Below are positions 13,390 to 21,613 of a stretch of DNA of 24,493 nucleotides, piece by piece. Position numbers and translations under genes: made by a program. This DNA is from Pseudomonadota bacterium. Its GTDB lineage: Bacteria; Pseudomonadota; Alphaproteobacteria; Sphingomonadales; Sphingomonadaceae. Location: NCBI GenBank assembly GCA_023424095.1, contig JAFAEG010000035.1, positions 1-24,493 of the forward strand. Direction: 5' to 3'. Each line of letters opens with the position of its first letter. Within the stretch, counting starts at the first letter, position 1. Under the pieces are notes generated by a model. That model searched no databases and was not told the origin of the DNA. It saw only the letters and a program-made list of their open reading frames with translations.

Positions 13390-15690
13390 ATGATCCAGCG
13401 GACGAAAATCCGGACCTTCTTGACGCTTGGCGTGGCCGGGGCGGCCTTGCTTGCATCGCCGGCCAATGCGGCTTCGTGGCAGCCGGAAGCAGCGGCCGAC
13501 GAACCGGCGCAGGACGCGCCTGCGACGCAGGAAGAGGGCGAGATGGTGGTCACCGCTCGCCGCACCGAAGAGACGCTGCAGACCGTGCCGGGCGCGGTCA
13601 GCGCTTTCGGTGAGCGTGCGCTCGAGCGCATCCAGGCGCAGGACACGACCGGCCTGCAGGGCGCCGTGCCGAATTTGAACATCGTGCAGGGCCGCGGCTC
13701 GTCCAACGCCACCAACATCTACATTCGCGGCGTCGGCCAGCCCGACGCGCTGCAGACCTTCGACCCCGCGATCGGCGTCTATATCGATGGCGTCTACTAC
13801 AGCCGTATCCGCGGCACCCAGCTTGATTTGCTCGATCTGCAGCGGGTGGAAGTGCTGCGCGGCCCGCAGGGCACGCTCTACGGCAAGAACACGATCGGTG
13901 GCGCGCTGAGCATCCTCACCCGCCGGCCGGGCCAGGAACTTCGCGGCCAGGCGTCGCTGACCTACGGCGCCTATAACCAGGCCGAGGCGCGGCTCTCCGT
14001 CTCCGGTCCGATCAGCGATACGATCTCTGCCGGGATCGCCGTGATGCACGCGCAGCGCGACGGCTTTGTCGAGGACCAGGTGCTCGATCGCGACTATAAT
14101 GACCGCGACACGCGTGCGGCCCGCGCCTCGCTGGCCTTCACGCCCAATGAGCGGCTGCGCATCGACCTGACCGCCGATTATTCCGAAGACGATGCGGCGC
14201 TGAGCACCGGCCAGCCGCTCAATTCGCTGACCTATCTGATCGGCGGCGGCACCGCTTTGGCGCTGCCGTCCAACCCGACCAGCTACGACTTCACCGTCCG
14301 CACCACGCCCAGCCTGCCGAACAGCACGGACCTGCGGCATTGGGGCCTGGCGATGAACATCGCCTATGACGTCTCCGACGCGGTGACCCTGCGCTCGATC
14401 ACCGCCTACCGGCAGCTCGATACCGACGATTATGTCGATATCGACGCCACCCAGCTGGAAATGGGCGACGTCTTCGTCGGCGTGAACCAGAATCAGGTCA
14501 GCCAGGAATTCCAGGTGAACCTGAATGCCGGTCCGCTGGTCGGCGTCGCTGGTCTCTATTTCCTGCGCGAGCGGGTCACGTCCCACCAGGAGGCTTATGC
14601 CGACGATCTGATCGGACCGCTGCTCGGCAACCCGACCTTCCTGCGCACGATCGACGATGATCTGGAGACGACCAGCTACGCGGCCTACGCGAACCTGTCC
14701 TACGAGATCGTCCCGAACCTGCGCCTGTCGGGCGGCATCCGCTACACCAGCGAGACCAAGGATTATTTCCGCACGACCTCGACCTTCTCGACCAGCCCGC
14801 TGCTCGCCAGCCTCGTGCCGTTCGAATTCGTCGCGGAGAATACCTGGGACGATTTCTCCCCGATGGCGTCGATCGATTATCGCTTCAGCGACTCGGTGAT
14901 GATCTACGCCCGCTATTCGCGCGGCTTCAAATCGGGCGGCTTCAACGGCCGCGCCAACAGCGTCGCCGAGCGGACGCAATATGAGCCGGAGACGATGAAT
15001 TCGTACGAGGCCGGCATCCGTTCGACGATCGCCGACCAGCTGCGGCTGAACCTCACCGGCTTCTACAACGATTATCGCGACTTCCAGGCGCGTGTTTCGG
15101 GCACCGGCCTCGACCCGGTGACCAATTTGCCGTCGCCGCAGCTGTCGGTGCTCAATGCCGGCGAACTCAGCATGAAGGGCTTCGAGATCGAGGCCGCCTG
15201 GACCCCGCTCCAGGGCCTGCTGATCGACACCCAGATCGGCTATCTCGACGCGCAATACGAGGAATTTGCCGACGTCCGCTTCCCGGGCGGCAGCCGTGCC
15301 TTCCAGACCCCGGCCTTCGCGCCGAAATGGACGGTCCGCATCGGTGCGCAATATGAGTCGAACCTCGGCGAGCACGGCTTCGTGACCGTCGGCGGCCAGG
15401 GCCGCTACCGGTCGGAAATGGCGCTGGCGGTGGACAACACCTTCATCAACGGCGCGGTCGGCACCACGACCCGGATCGAAGGCCTGTTCTCGGATCCTTA
15501 TTGGGTCGCCGATGCGCGCATCGTCTGGGAAGACCGGGATCGCCGCTACTCGCTCGGCCTCTACGGCCAGAATCTGTTCGACGCGACGTACAAGACCGAA
15601 GGCCAGGACTTCTCGTCCATCGGCAGCATCCGCACCGTCTATTACGGCGCGCCGATGACCTGGCATGTGAAGGGCACCATCCGCTTCTGA
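13390..15690 (+). CDS. TonB-dependent outer-membrane receptor, substrate unknown
   Basis: A 766-residue receptor that imports a scarce substrate across the outer membrane with energy from TonB. Signal peptide to about residue 28 (LLASPANAAS), TonB box EMVVTARR at 51-58, then the plug domain with VPGAVSAF, IYIRGVGQ, YIDGVYYSR and VEVLRGPQGTLYGKNTIGG. The rest is a beta-barrel of alternating aromatic strands and ends in HVKGTIRF, the usual terminal Phe of outer-membrane proteins. The subtype is the one greatly expanded in sphingomonads, used for sugars, aromatics or siderophores; no feature decides among these. GGGGAG precedes the ATG. A hairpin follows the stop. The neighbouring hydrolase and the downstream symporter-family gene might process or carry the same compound; that is inference. 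Confidence 0.93.
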   Translation: MIQRTKIRTFLTLGVAGAALLASPANAASWQPEAAADEPAQDAPATQEEGEMVVTARRTEETLQTVPGAVSAFGERALERIQAQDTTGLQGAVPNLNIVQGRGSSNATNIYIRGVGQPDALQTFDPAIGVYIDGVYYSRIRGTQLDLLDLQRVEVLRGPQGTLYGKNTIGGALSILTRRPGQELRGQASLTYGAYNQAEARLSVSGPISDTISAGIAVMHAQRDGFVEDQVLDRDYNDRDTRAARASLAFTPNERLRIDLTADYSEDDAALSTGQPLNSLTYLIGGGTALALPSNPTSYDFTVRTTPSLPNSTDLRHWGLAMNIAYDVSDAVTLRSITAYRQLDTDDYVDIDATQLEMGDVFVGVNQNQVSQEFQVNLNAGPLVGVAGLYFLRERVTSHQEAYADDLIGPLLGNPTFLRTIDDDLETTSYAAYANLSYEIVPNLRLSGGIRYTSETKDYFRTTSTFSTSPLLASLVPFEFVAENTWDDFSPMASIDYRFSDSVMIYARYSRGFKSGGFNGRANSVAERTQYEPETMNSYEAGIRSTIADQLRLNLTGFYNDYRDFQARVSGTGLDPVTNLPSPQLSVLNAGELSMKGFEIEAAWTPLQGLLIDTQIGYLDAQYEEFADVRFPGGSRAFQTPAFAPKWTVRIGAQYESNLGEHGFVTVGGQGRYRSEMALAVDNTFINGAVGTTTRIEGLFSDPYWVADARIVWEDRDRRYSLGLYGQNLFDATYKTEGQDFSSIGSIRTVYYGAPMTWHVKGTIRF

Positions 15691-15696
15691 TCTGCG

Positions 15697-15724
15697 CGGG
15701 GAGGGGCGGCGACGCTCCTCCCCG
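15697..15724 (+). terminator. Hairpin after the TonB-dependent receptor gene
   Basis: Perfect 8-bp arms CGGGGAGG at 15697-15704 and CCTCCCCG at 15717-15724, extendable by two pairs with one G-U. It begins 7 bases after the stop. There is no T-run, so it is a weak intrinsic terminator or an mRNA-end stabiliser. Confidence 0.5.
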
Positions 15725-15770
15725 GCCTGTCAGGTTGCCAGCCGCGTGATCGCAATCTAGCCGCGAGGCG

Positions 15771-16742
15771 ATGCTCCGCCGCCTGATCCCCGACAAGTTC
15801 GTGCTGTGGCTGCTCGGGGCGATCGCTCTGGCGATCTTCGCGCCGGTTTCGGCCGCGCCCGCCGCGGCGGTGGATGTCGTCACTTATGCGGCGATCTTCG
15901 CGCTGTTCTTCCTGCACGGCGCGCGGTTGCCGCGCGAGGCGCTGATCGCCGGCTTCAGCGACGTGAAGCTGCACGGGACGATCCTGTTCGTCACCTTCGG
16001 GCTGTTTCCGCTCTTCGGCCTGACCGCGATGTGGCTGATGCCGGGGATGTTCGATCCCTTGCTGTGGACCGGCATCCTGTTCCTCTGCGTGGTGCCGTCG
16101 ACGGTGCAGAGTTCGATCGCCTACACCTCGATGGCGGGCGGCAATGTCGCCGGTGCGGTGGCGGCGGCGGCTTTCTCCAACATGGCGGGCGTGGTGCTGA
16201 CGCCCTTGCTGGCGAGCCTGCTGCTCGACGTACAGAATATCGAGATTTCCGCGTCCGGGATCGGGCGGATCTTCGCTCTGCTCTTCCTCCCCTTCGCGAT
16301 CGGCCATGCGCTTCGGCCATTCATCCTGCCGTGGATCACCCGGTGGCCGGCGCTCACCACGATCGTCGACAAGGGCACGATCCTGCTCGCGGTCTATGGC
16401 GCTTTCTCAGCGGCGGTGGTGGACCGGGTGTTCGACCGGGTGCCGGGCGGGCAGATTTTCGCCTTGATCGCTTTCTGCCTGCTGCTGCTCGCCTTCATCC
16501 TCGGTTCGTCCTGGACGATCGGCAAGGCGGCGGGGTTCGACCGGGGCAGCCGGATGGCGATCCTGTTCTGCGGCTCGGTGAAGAGCATCGCCAGCGGCGC
16601 GCCGATGGCGAAGGTGATGTTCTCCAACTCAACCCTGGCGCTCGTGCTGGCGCCGGTGATGCTCTACCACACGCTGCAATTACTGGTCTGCGCGACCATC
16701 GCCGGGGCGATCATGCGGCGGCGGGCGACGGCCGGGCCTTAA
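15771..16742 (+). CDS. Bile acid:sodium symporter family (SBF-like) membrane carrier
   Basis: A 323-residue inner-membrane protein with about ten hydrophobic segments over its whole length. It belongs to the SBF-like (YfeH/bile acid:sodium symporter) group: FFLHGARLPREAL near 44-56, FLCVVPSTVQSSIAYTSMAGGN near 101-122 and CGSVKSIASGAPMA near 266-279. The two latter sites correspond to the broken-helix substrate/sodium region of the family. Substrates of bacterial YfeH types are mostly unknown. The start has a weak GAGG just before the ATG. It lies 80 bp after the receptor gene with a hairpin between. Its stop and the stop of the convergent cyclase gene share the palindrome TTAA at 16739-16742. 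Confidence 0.87.
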   Translation: MLRRLIPDKFVLWLLGAIALAIFAPVSAAPAAAVDVVTYAAIFALFFLHGARLPREALIAGFSDVKLHGTILFVTFGLFPLFGLTAMWLMPGMFDPLLWTGILFLCVVPSTVQSSIAYTSMAGGNVAGAVAAAAFSNMAGVVLTPLLASLLLDVQNIEISASGIGRIFALLFLPFAIGHALRPFILPWITRWPALTTIVDKGTILLAVYGAFSAAVVDRVFDRVPGGQIFALIAFCLLLLAFILGSSWTIGKAAGFDRGSRMAILFCGSVKSIASGAPMAKVMFSNSTLALVLAPVMLYHTLQLLVCATIAGAIMRRRATAGP

Positions 16743-17530
16743 TTGGCCGGCGTCAGCGCGATCTCGTAGAGCCGGGGCCAATATTTGCCGGTGACGAAGA
16801 TGCGGTCGCGCTCGGCATCATAAGCGATGCCGTTCAGCACATCGGTATTGGGCCCGCGATTTTCCTGCACCAGTCCGCGCAGATCGACCACGCCGGTGAC
16901 GTTGCCGCTGGCGGGATCGATGCGGACCAGCTCGGACGCGCCCCAGACATTGGCCCATATTTCGCCCTTGATGAACTCCAGCTCGTTGAGGCGCGGCAGC
17001 GGCTGGCCGTTCACGGTGACTCGAATGCGGCGCACTTCCTGAAGCGTGTCGGGATTGAGGAACTTCAGCGTATCGCTGCCGTCGCTCATGATGATCTCGC
17101 GGCCATTGTTCGCCAGGCCCCAACCCTCACCCTCGTATCGCCAGGTGCCGACCTGCTGGAAACTCTGCCGGTTCCAGCGATAGCCGATGCCGTTCTGCCA
17201 AGTGATGGACAGGATCTGGTCGCCCCAAGGCGTGCTGCCTTCGCCGAACACCTCGGCCGGCATATTGGCCTGCTGCAGGACGCGGCCATCCTCCAGATTG
17301 ACCCGGCGCAGGTTCGATTCGCCCTCCTGCCCGGTGGTTTCGTAGAGCGCGCCGTCGAGCCAGAAGAGCCCTTGCGTGAACGCGGCCGGATCGTGCGGAT
17401 AGGTGTTCACGACGCGATAGCCGTGGCGCTGCGCGACCTGGCCGAGCGTTGCGGCGGTGTTCGACTTGGGCTGGCTCGGCGCGGCCTGGCAGCCGGTCGT
17501 GAGCAAGGCGAAAGCGATGAGTGCACGCAT
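16739..17530 (-). CDS. Glutaminyl-peptide cyclotransferase, lipoprotein
   Basis: A 263-residue enzyme of the plant/bacterial-type glutamine cyclotransferase family, a five-bladed beta-propeller that converts N-terminal Gln to pyroglutamate. The N-terminus MRALIAFALLTTGC is a lipoprotein signal with lipobox LTTGC and C14 as the lipidated residue, so it should sit in the envelope facing the periplasm. Family motifs: YPHDPAAFTQGLFW, ETTGQEGES, GWGLANNGREIIMSDGSD, LNELEFIKGEIWANVW and GIAYDAERDRIFVTGKYWP. The Shine-Dalgarno AGGAG overlaps the paaZ stop (TAGGAG) and the gap is 10 bp, so translation is coupled to the phenylacetate genes though no metabolic link is known. The native targets are unknown. 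Confidence 0.9.
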   Translation of the reverse strand: MRALIAFALLTTGCQAAPSQPKSNTAATLGQVAQRHGYRVVNTYPHDPAAFTQGLFWLDGALYETTGQEGESNLRRVNLEDGRVLQQANMPAEVFGEGSTPWGDQILSITWQNGIGYRWNRQSFQQVGTWRYEGEGWGLANNGREIIMSDGSDTLKFLNPDTLQEVRRIRVTVNGQPLPRLNELEFIKGEIWANVWGASELVRIDPASGNVTGVVDLRGLVQENRGPNTDVLNGIAYDAERDRIFVTGKYWPRLYEIALTPAN

Positions 17531-17540
17531 CTACGGGCTC

Positions 17541-19553
17541 CTATGGCCGGTTCATCGTCAGCAGGTCGTAGGTGGCGACCACTTCATCCTTCTGGTTGTA
17601 GATCGCAACCGCCCAGCGCACTTCGCCTTTCTCCTCGTCGCGCACCGACTTGGATTTGACGGTCAGTTCCACGCGCATCGAATCGTCCGGGTAGAGCGGG
17701 GTCTGGAAGCGCAGATTCTCCAGGCCGGTATTGGCGAGCACCGGGCCCGGCGCAGGCTCCACGAACAGGCCGGCGGCGAAGCTGAGGATCAGATAGCCGT
17801 GGGCGACCCGGCCTTCGAAGATCGGGCTGGCCTTGGCGGCCTCGTCGTCCATGTGCGCGTAGAAGGTGTCGCCGGTGAAATTGGCGAAATGCTCCACGTC
17901 TTCGAGCGTGACCGTGCGGCTGGCGGTCTTCAGCGTGTAGCCGACATCCAGTTCGCCGATCGTCAAACGGAAGGGATGGGCGTCGCCGGTCGGCTTGTCC
18001 GCGCCGGGCAGCCATTGGCCGATCACCTTGGCGAGCATTTCCGGCGCGCCCTGGAGGGCGGTGCGCTGCATGTAGTGCGCGACGCCGCGGACGCCGCCCA
18101 TTTCCTCGCCGCCGCCGGCGCGGCCGGGGCCGCCATGGACCAGGACGGGGAGGGGCGAGCCGTGGCCGGTGCTTTCCTTCGCGCTGGTGCGGTCGATGAT
18201 GACCATGCGGCCATGATAGGCGCCCGCGCCAAGCACGAAATCCTGCGCGACCTGGCTGTCATAGGTGAAGAGCGAGAGCGCGAGGCTGCCCATGCCGCGA
18301 TTGGCGAGGGCGATGGCGTCGTCGAGATCGCGATAGGGCATGATCGTCGCGACCGGGCCGAACGGCTCGACATCGTGGATTGCCGGAGAGCCCCAGGGGT
18401 CGTCGGAGCGCAGCAGGATCGGCTCGAGGAAGCTGCCGCTGCCGAAGTCGCGGTCCGGATCGCCGGCGACGATGCGGGCGGATTTGGCCAGCTCGGCGAC
18501 GGCTTCGCGCACCGACTGGCGTTGGTCGTCGCTGGCGAGCGCCCCCATGGTGACGCCCTCCTCGCGCGGATCGCCGATCCTGACCTTGGCCAGGCGGGCG
18601 GCGATGGCGTCCTGGACCGCGTCAAGATGCTCGGCCGGGGCCATCGCCCGGCGGATCGCGGTGCATTTCTGCCCCGCCTTCACCGTCATCTCGCGCACGA
18701 CCTCCTTCACGAACAATTCGAATTCCGGCGTGTCCGGGCCGGCGTCGGGGCCGAGGATGGAGGCGTTGAGGCTGTCGCGCTCGGCGATGAAGCGAACGCT
18801 TTCGCGGGCGATGACCGGGTGCGATTGCAGCTTCATCGCGGTCGCGGCGGAGCCGGTGAAGCTGACCACGTCCTGGCAGGTGAGGTGATCGAGCAGGTCT
18901 CCGGTCGATCCGGCGATGAATTGCAGCGCGCCTTCGGGCAGCACATCGGCCTCGATCATGATCCGGAACGCGGCCTCGGCCAGCCAGGCGGTAGCCGACG
19001 CCGGCTTCACGATGGCGGGAACGCCGGCAAGGAGCGTCGGCCCGAGCTTTTCCAGCATCCCCCAGACCGGGAAGTTGAAGGCGTTGATGTGGACCGCGAC
19101 GCCCCGCAACGGGGTGAAGACGTGCTGGCCGACGAACGTGCCGCCGCGCGAGAGCGGCTCCATCGCGCCGTCGATCAGCACCTTGCCATTCGGCAGTTCA
19201 CGGCGGCCCTTGGAGGAGAAAGAGAAAAGCGTGCCAGCGCCGCCCTCGATGTCGATCCAGCCGTCATTGCGGGTGGCGCCGGTATCGTGGTTGAGCGCGT
19301 AGAGCTCTTCCTTGCGCGCCATGATCGCGTTCGCCAGCGCCTTCAGCATGTGCGCCCGCTCGTGGAAGGTGAGCCTGCGCAAAGCCAGGCCGCCGACATT
19401 GCGGGCGTGATCGAGCATCGCCTTGAAATCCAGCCCGCCCGAGCCGGTGCTGGCGATCGTCTCGCCGGTCAGCGCACTGGGCAGATCGACCAGATTGCCC
19501 TGGCCCTGGACCCATTGGCCTTCGGCAAAATTCAGCAGCTTCAAAGGCTTCAT
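17541..19553 (-). CDS. paaZ: Bifunctional oxepin-CoA hydrolase / 3-oxo-5,6-dehydrosuberyl-CoA semialdehyde dehydrogenase
   Basis: A 670-residue two-domain enzyme of aerobic phenylacetate degradation. The C-terminal MaoC-like (R)-hydratase domain opens oxepin-CoA, and the N-terminal aldehyde dehydrogenase domain oxidises the resulting semialdehyde with NADP+. In the dehydrogenase domain (about 1-525) E258 (IAERDSLN) and C297 (KAGQKCTAI) match E256 and C295 of E. coli PaaZ; VSFTGSAAT is the nucleotide-binding turn. In the hydratase domain (about 530-670) D562 and H567 (GDTFYAHMDD) match the known pair. The length matches the 681-residue E. coli protein. The ATG at 19553 is chosen from the family start (MKPLKLLNF); the frame stays open 27 codons upstream but overlaps paaG. 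It follows paaG by 4 bp. Confidence 0.95.
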   Translation of the reverse strand: MKPLKLLNFAEGQWVQGQGNLVDLPSALTGETIASTGSGGLDFKAMLDHARNVGGLALRRLTFHERAHMLKALANAIMARKEELYALNHDTGATRNDGWIDIEGGAGTLFSFSSKGRRELPNGKVLIDGAMEPLSRGGTFVGQHVFTPLRGVAVHINAFNFPVWGMLEKLGPTLLAGVPAIVKPASATAWLAEAAFRIMIEADVLPEGALQFIAGSTGDLLDHLTCQDVVSFTGSAATAMKLQSHPVIARESVRFIAERDSLNASILGPDAGPDTPEFELFVKEVVREMTVKAGQKCTAIRRAMAPAEHLDAVQDAIAARLAKVRIGDPREEGVTMGALASDDQRQSVREAVAELAKSARIVAGDPDRDFGSGSFLEPILLRSDDPWGSPAIHDVEPFGPVATIMPYRDLDDAIALANRGMGSLALSLFTYDSQVAQDFVLGAGAYHGRMVIIDRTSAKESTGHGSPLPVLVHGGPGRAGGGEEMGGVRGVAHYMQRTALQGAPEMLAKVIGQWLPGADKPTGDAHPFRLTIGELDVGYTLKTASRTVTLEDVEHFANFTGDTFYAHMDDEAAKASPIFEGRVAHGYLILSFAAGLFVEPAPGPVLANTGLENLRFQTPLYPDDSMRVELTVKSKSVRDEEKGEVRWAVAIYNQKDEVVATYDLLTMNRP

Positions 19554-19557
19554 GACG

Positions 19558-20340
19558 TCACTTTCCAGTGAATGTGGGTTTGCGCTTTTCCATGAAGGCG
19601 GCGACGCCTTCGCGATAGTCGTCCGAGAAGCCAAGCTCGCGCATCATGTCGCGCTGGCGCTCCAATTCCTGCGGCAGCGTCTGGCTCCAGCTTTCGCGGA
19701 TCATCCGCTTGATCGCGGCGAGGCCCCTCGTGGGCCCGGCGGCGAAGCGGGCGGCGAGGGCGTCCACCTCGGCGCCGAGCGCGTCATCCTCGACCGCTTT
19801 CCAGATCAGGCCCCAGTCCGCGGCGGTTTCGGCGGGCAAGGGCTCGCCGGTCAGCGCCAGTCCCAAGGCTCGCGCCTGGCCGACCAGCCGGGGCAAGGCC
19901 CAGGTGCCGCCGCTGTCGGGGATCAGGCCGATCGCGGCAAAGCTCTGGATGAATTTGGCCGACTTGGCGGCGATCACGATGTCGCAGGCCAAAGCGATGT
20001 TCGCGCCCGCGCCCGCCGCGACGCCGTTGATCCGGCCGATCACCGGGAAGGGCAGGGTGGTGAGGCGGGTGATCAAGGGATTCCAGTAACGCTCGACCGA
20101 ATCCCCAAGGTCGACTGCCTCGCCGCCCGGGGCCACCGCGCGATCGCCGAGATCCTGCCCGGCACAGAAACCGCGCCCCGCGCCGGTGAGGATCAGGCAG
20201 CGTGCGCCGTCCAGTTTGCCGAGCGCGTCGGCCACTTCCCCATGCATCTGCACGGTGAAACTGTTCAGCCGGTCGGGGCGGTTGAGCGTCAGGCGGGCGA
20301 CGCCGTCGGTCAGCGTGAAGTCGATCGTCTCATAGGCCAT
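19558..20340 (-). CDS. paaG: 2-(1,2-epoxy-1,2-dihydrophenyl)acetyl-CoA isomerase
   Basis: A 260-residue enoyl-CoA hydratase/isomerase family enzyme that rearranges ring-1,2-epoxyphenylacetyl-CoA to oxepin-CoA, the substrate of PaaZ encoded next to it. The PaaG hallmark GFCAGQDLGDR lies at 57-67. The oxyanion-hole GVAAGAGANIALACD lies at 106-120. D142 in LIPDSGGTWALPR matches the catalytic D136 of E. coli PaaG. It starts 38 bp after the beta-lactamase-like gene on the same strand, with AGGA about 9 bases before the ATG. The oxygenase genes paaABCE, the ligase paaK and a paa regulator are not in the window, so the pathway is split across the genome or continues elsewhere. A generic enoyl-CoA hydratase is less likely given the signature and neighbour. 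Confidence 0.93.
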   Translation of the reverse strand: MAYETIDFTLTDGVARLTLNRPDRLNSFTVQMHGEVADALGKLDGARCLILTGAGRGFCAGQDLGDRAVAPGGEAVDLGDSVERYWNPLITRLTTLPFPVIGRINGVAAGAGANIALACDIVIAAKSAKFIQSFAAIGLIPDSGGTWALPRLVGQARALGLALTGEPLPAETAADWGLIWKAVEDDALGAEVDALAARFAAGPTRGLAAIKRMIRESWSQTLPQELERQRDMMRELGFSDDYREGVAAFMEKRKPTFTGK

Positions 20341-20378
20341 GGACAGGTCCTAGCGCCCCGTCCCGCCAAACCCAAGGT

Positions 20379-21437
20379 TCAGCGCCGGCTGTTGTGATAT
20401 TCGATCGCGGCGCGAGTGACTTCGTTCATCAGCCGCATCCGCACCGGCAGCGCGACGCTGGTGCGGCCGATCATCGCCGCCAACGCATAATGCTTGCCGT
20501 CGGGCGAGGTGATGATGCCGATATCGTTATAGCCGGCCTGCTCGCCGCCCCAGACCTGACCAGTGCCGGTCTTGTGGCCGATCGTCCAGCCGGGCGCGAG
20601 GCCGCCGGCTAGGCGGTTCGGGCCCGTGCGGGTCGCGGCGAGCGTGCTCAGCATGTGCCGGGTCGAGGCGGCCGAGAGCAGTTCGCCGCGTTGCAGCCGG
20701 GCGAGGCCGTAGGTCAAACCGTGCGGCGAGGCGCCGTCGATGGGATCGGCGATATATTGGTTGAACAGGCGGCGGCGGGTGGCGGCGGGGACCTGATTGC
20801 GCGCGGCCTCGAACGCGCCGCGGCTCGACATGGCCTGGTTCCAGGTGACGCCGCCAATGCCGCTCTGCAGCAGCCGCTCGCCGGGGCCGAAGCGCACATC
20901 CTTGATGTTGTTGCGGGCGAGGAAGGCGCGCACCGCTTCCGGGCCGCCCGCCTGCCAGAGGACGAAATCATTGGCGGTGTTGTCGCTGCGGGTGATGGCG
21001 CGGTGCATCAGGTCGCGGATGGTGGTGGAATAGCCGTTGGCGCCGACCTGGGCGGCGATCGGCTGAGAGAAGAGGGTCAGATCCTGCCGGCGAAGCGTCA
21101 CTTCGCGGTCGAGGCTGAGCCGGCCCCGGTCCACGGCATCGAGCGCGGTCAATTGCACCCAGAATTTGCTGACACTCTGCTGCGGGAACAGGCGCTCGCC
21201 ATTCCAGGCGGCGACGAAGCCGGTGTCGACGTCGCGGACGGCCAGGCCGACCTCACCATTGAAGGCGCGTCCCAGCGCCTCGAGCCGCGCCTGCAGAGCG
21301 GCGCGGGCGGCGCGCTCGGTGGCGGAAATCGTGGAACGCTGGGCGCTGGCCGGGGCGGTCGTCAGGGCCAAAGGCGCGATGATGGCGGCGGCGAGCGCCA
21401 GTCGGAGCCCGGCCTGGTTCACACGGCGTACAAACAT
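20379..21437 (-). CDS. Class A beta-lactamase-like serine hydrolase
   Basis: A 352-residue exported protein. Signal peptide ends near residue 32 (TTAPASAQ). The active-site motifs of serine beta-lactamases are complete: S88xxK91 (QQSVSKFW), S151-D152-N153 (TRSDNTAND) and K289-T-G (GHKTGTGQ). E187 in FGPGERLLQ lies 34 residues after N153, exactly the spacing of the deacylating Glu166 in class A enzymes, although the usual RxExELN sequence is not kept. The stretch between E187 and KTG is about 34 residues longer than in TEM-type enzymes, so an insertion is present near 195-230. It may hydrolyse beta-lactams or be a penicillin-interacting or esterase-type relative. GGGAGGG lies 5 bases before the ATG. 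The gene is first in a run with paaG, paaZ and the cyclase gene. Confidence 0.85.
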   Translation of the reverse strand: MFVRRVNQAGLRLALAAAIIAPLALTTAPASAQRSTISATERAARAALQARLEALGRAFNGEVGLAVRDVDTGFVAAWNGERLFPQQSVSKFWVQLTALDAVDRGRLSLDREVTLRRQDLTLFSQPIAAQVGANGYSTTIRDLMHRAITRSDNTANDFVLWQAGGPEAVRAFLARNNIKDVRFGPGERLLQSGIGGVTWNQAMSSRGAFEAARNQVPAATRRRLFNQYIADPIDGASPHGLTYGLARLQRGELLSAASTRHMLSTLAATRTGPNRLAGGLAPGWTIGHKTGTGQVWGGEQAGYNDIGIITSPDGKHYALAAMIGRTSVALPVRMRLMNEVTRAAIEYHNSRR

Positions 21438-21468
21438 ATTCCCTCCCGCGATCGGTACCGCCGACCAT

Positions 21469-21499
21469 TAAGCTAAACGCTGATAAACAGGAGCTTAGC
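21469..21499. promoter_or_regulatory. Inverted repeat upstream of the beta-lactamase-like gene
   Basis: TAAGCT (21469-21474) and AGCTTA (21492-21497) form a 6-bp dyad, and overlapping GCTAA (21472-21476) and TTAGC (21495-21499) form a second, in an AT-rich patch 32-62 bp upstream of the minus-strand start. This is a plausible operator or promoter region for the serine hydrolase gene. Confidence 0.35.
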
Positions 21500-21597
21500 A
21501 AAGTCACGGCGCGGCGGACTCGGTTCGGCGAACCGTGGCATTGCTGCGAGGAAATGCGGCGCGGGACTGTCTTGGCCTTGCAAAACAGCTTCCGGCG

Positions 21598-21609
21598 ATG
21601 TTATCTCAT
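21598..21609 (+). promoter_or_regulatory. Putative Zur box before the ZnuD-like receptor unit
   Basis: ATGTTATCTCAT differs at two of twelve positions from ATGTTATAACAT, the core I recall for alphaproteobacterial Zur sites. It overlaps a possible -10 (TATCTC, 21602-21607) placed 18 bases after TTGCAA (21578-21583), so Zur bound with zinc would block transcription. It lies 4 bases before the GTG at 21614. Confidence 0.55.
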
Positions 21610-21613
21610 TCGC

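Noticed and set aside
13231..15666. 811-codon minus-strand open frame opposite the TonB-dependent receptor
   Set aside because: The plus-strand frame has signal peptide, TonB box, plug and barrel end; the minus frame has no recognisable domain and also covers the end of the hydrolase gene.
15806..17659. 617-codon plus-strand frame running through the symporter-family and cyclase genes
   Set aside because: It is offset from the symporter frame and antisense to the cyclase; both overlapped genes have clear family motifs.
17457..19571. 704-codon plus-strand open frame opposite paaZ
   Set aside because: paaZ has both catalytic sets intact on the minus strand; the opposing frame is Arg/His/Gly-rich with no motif.
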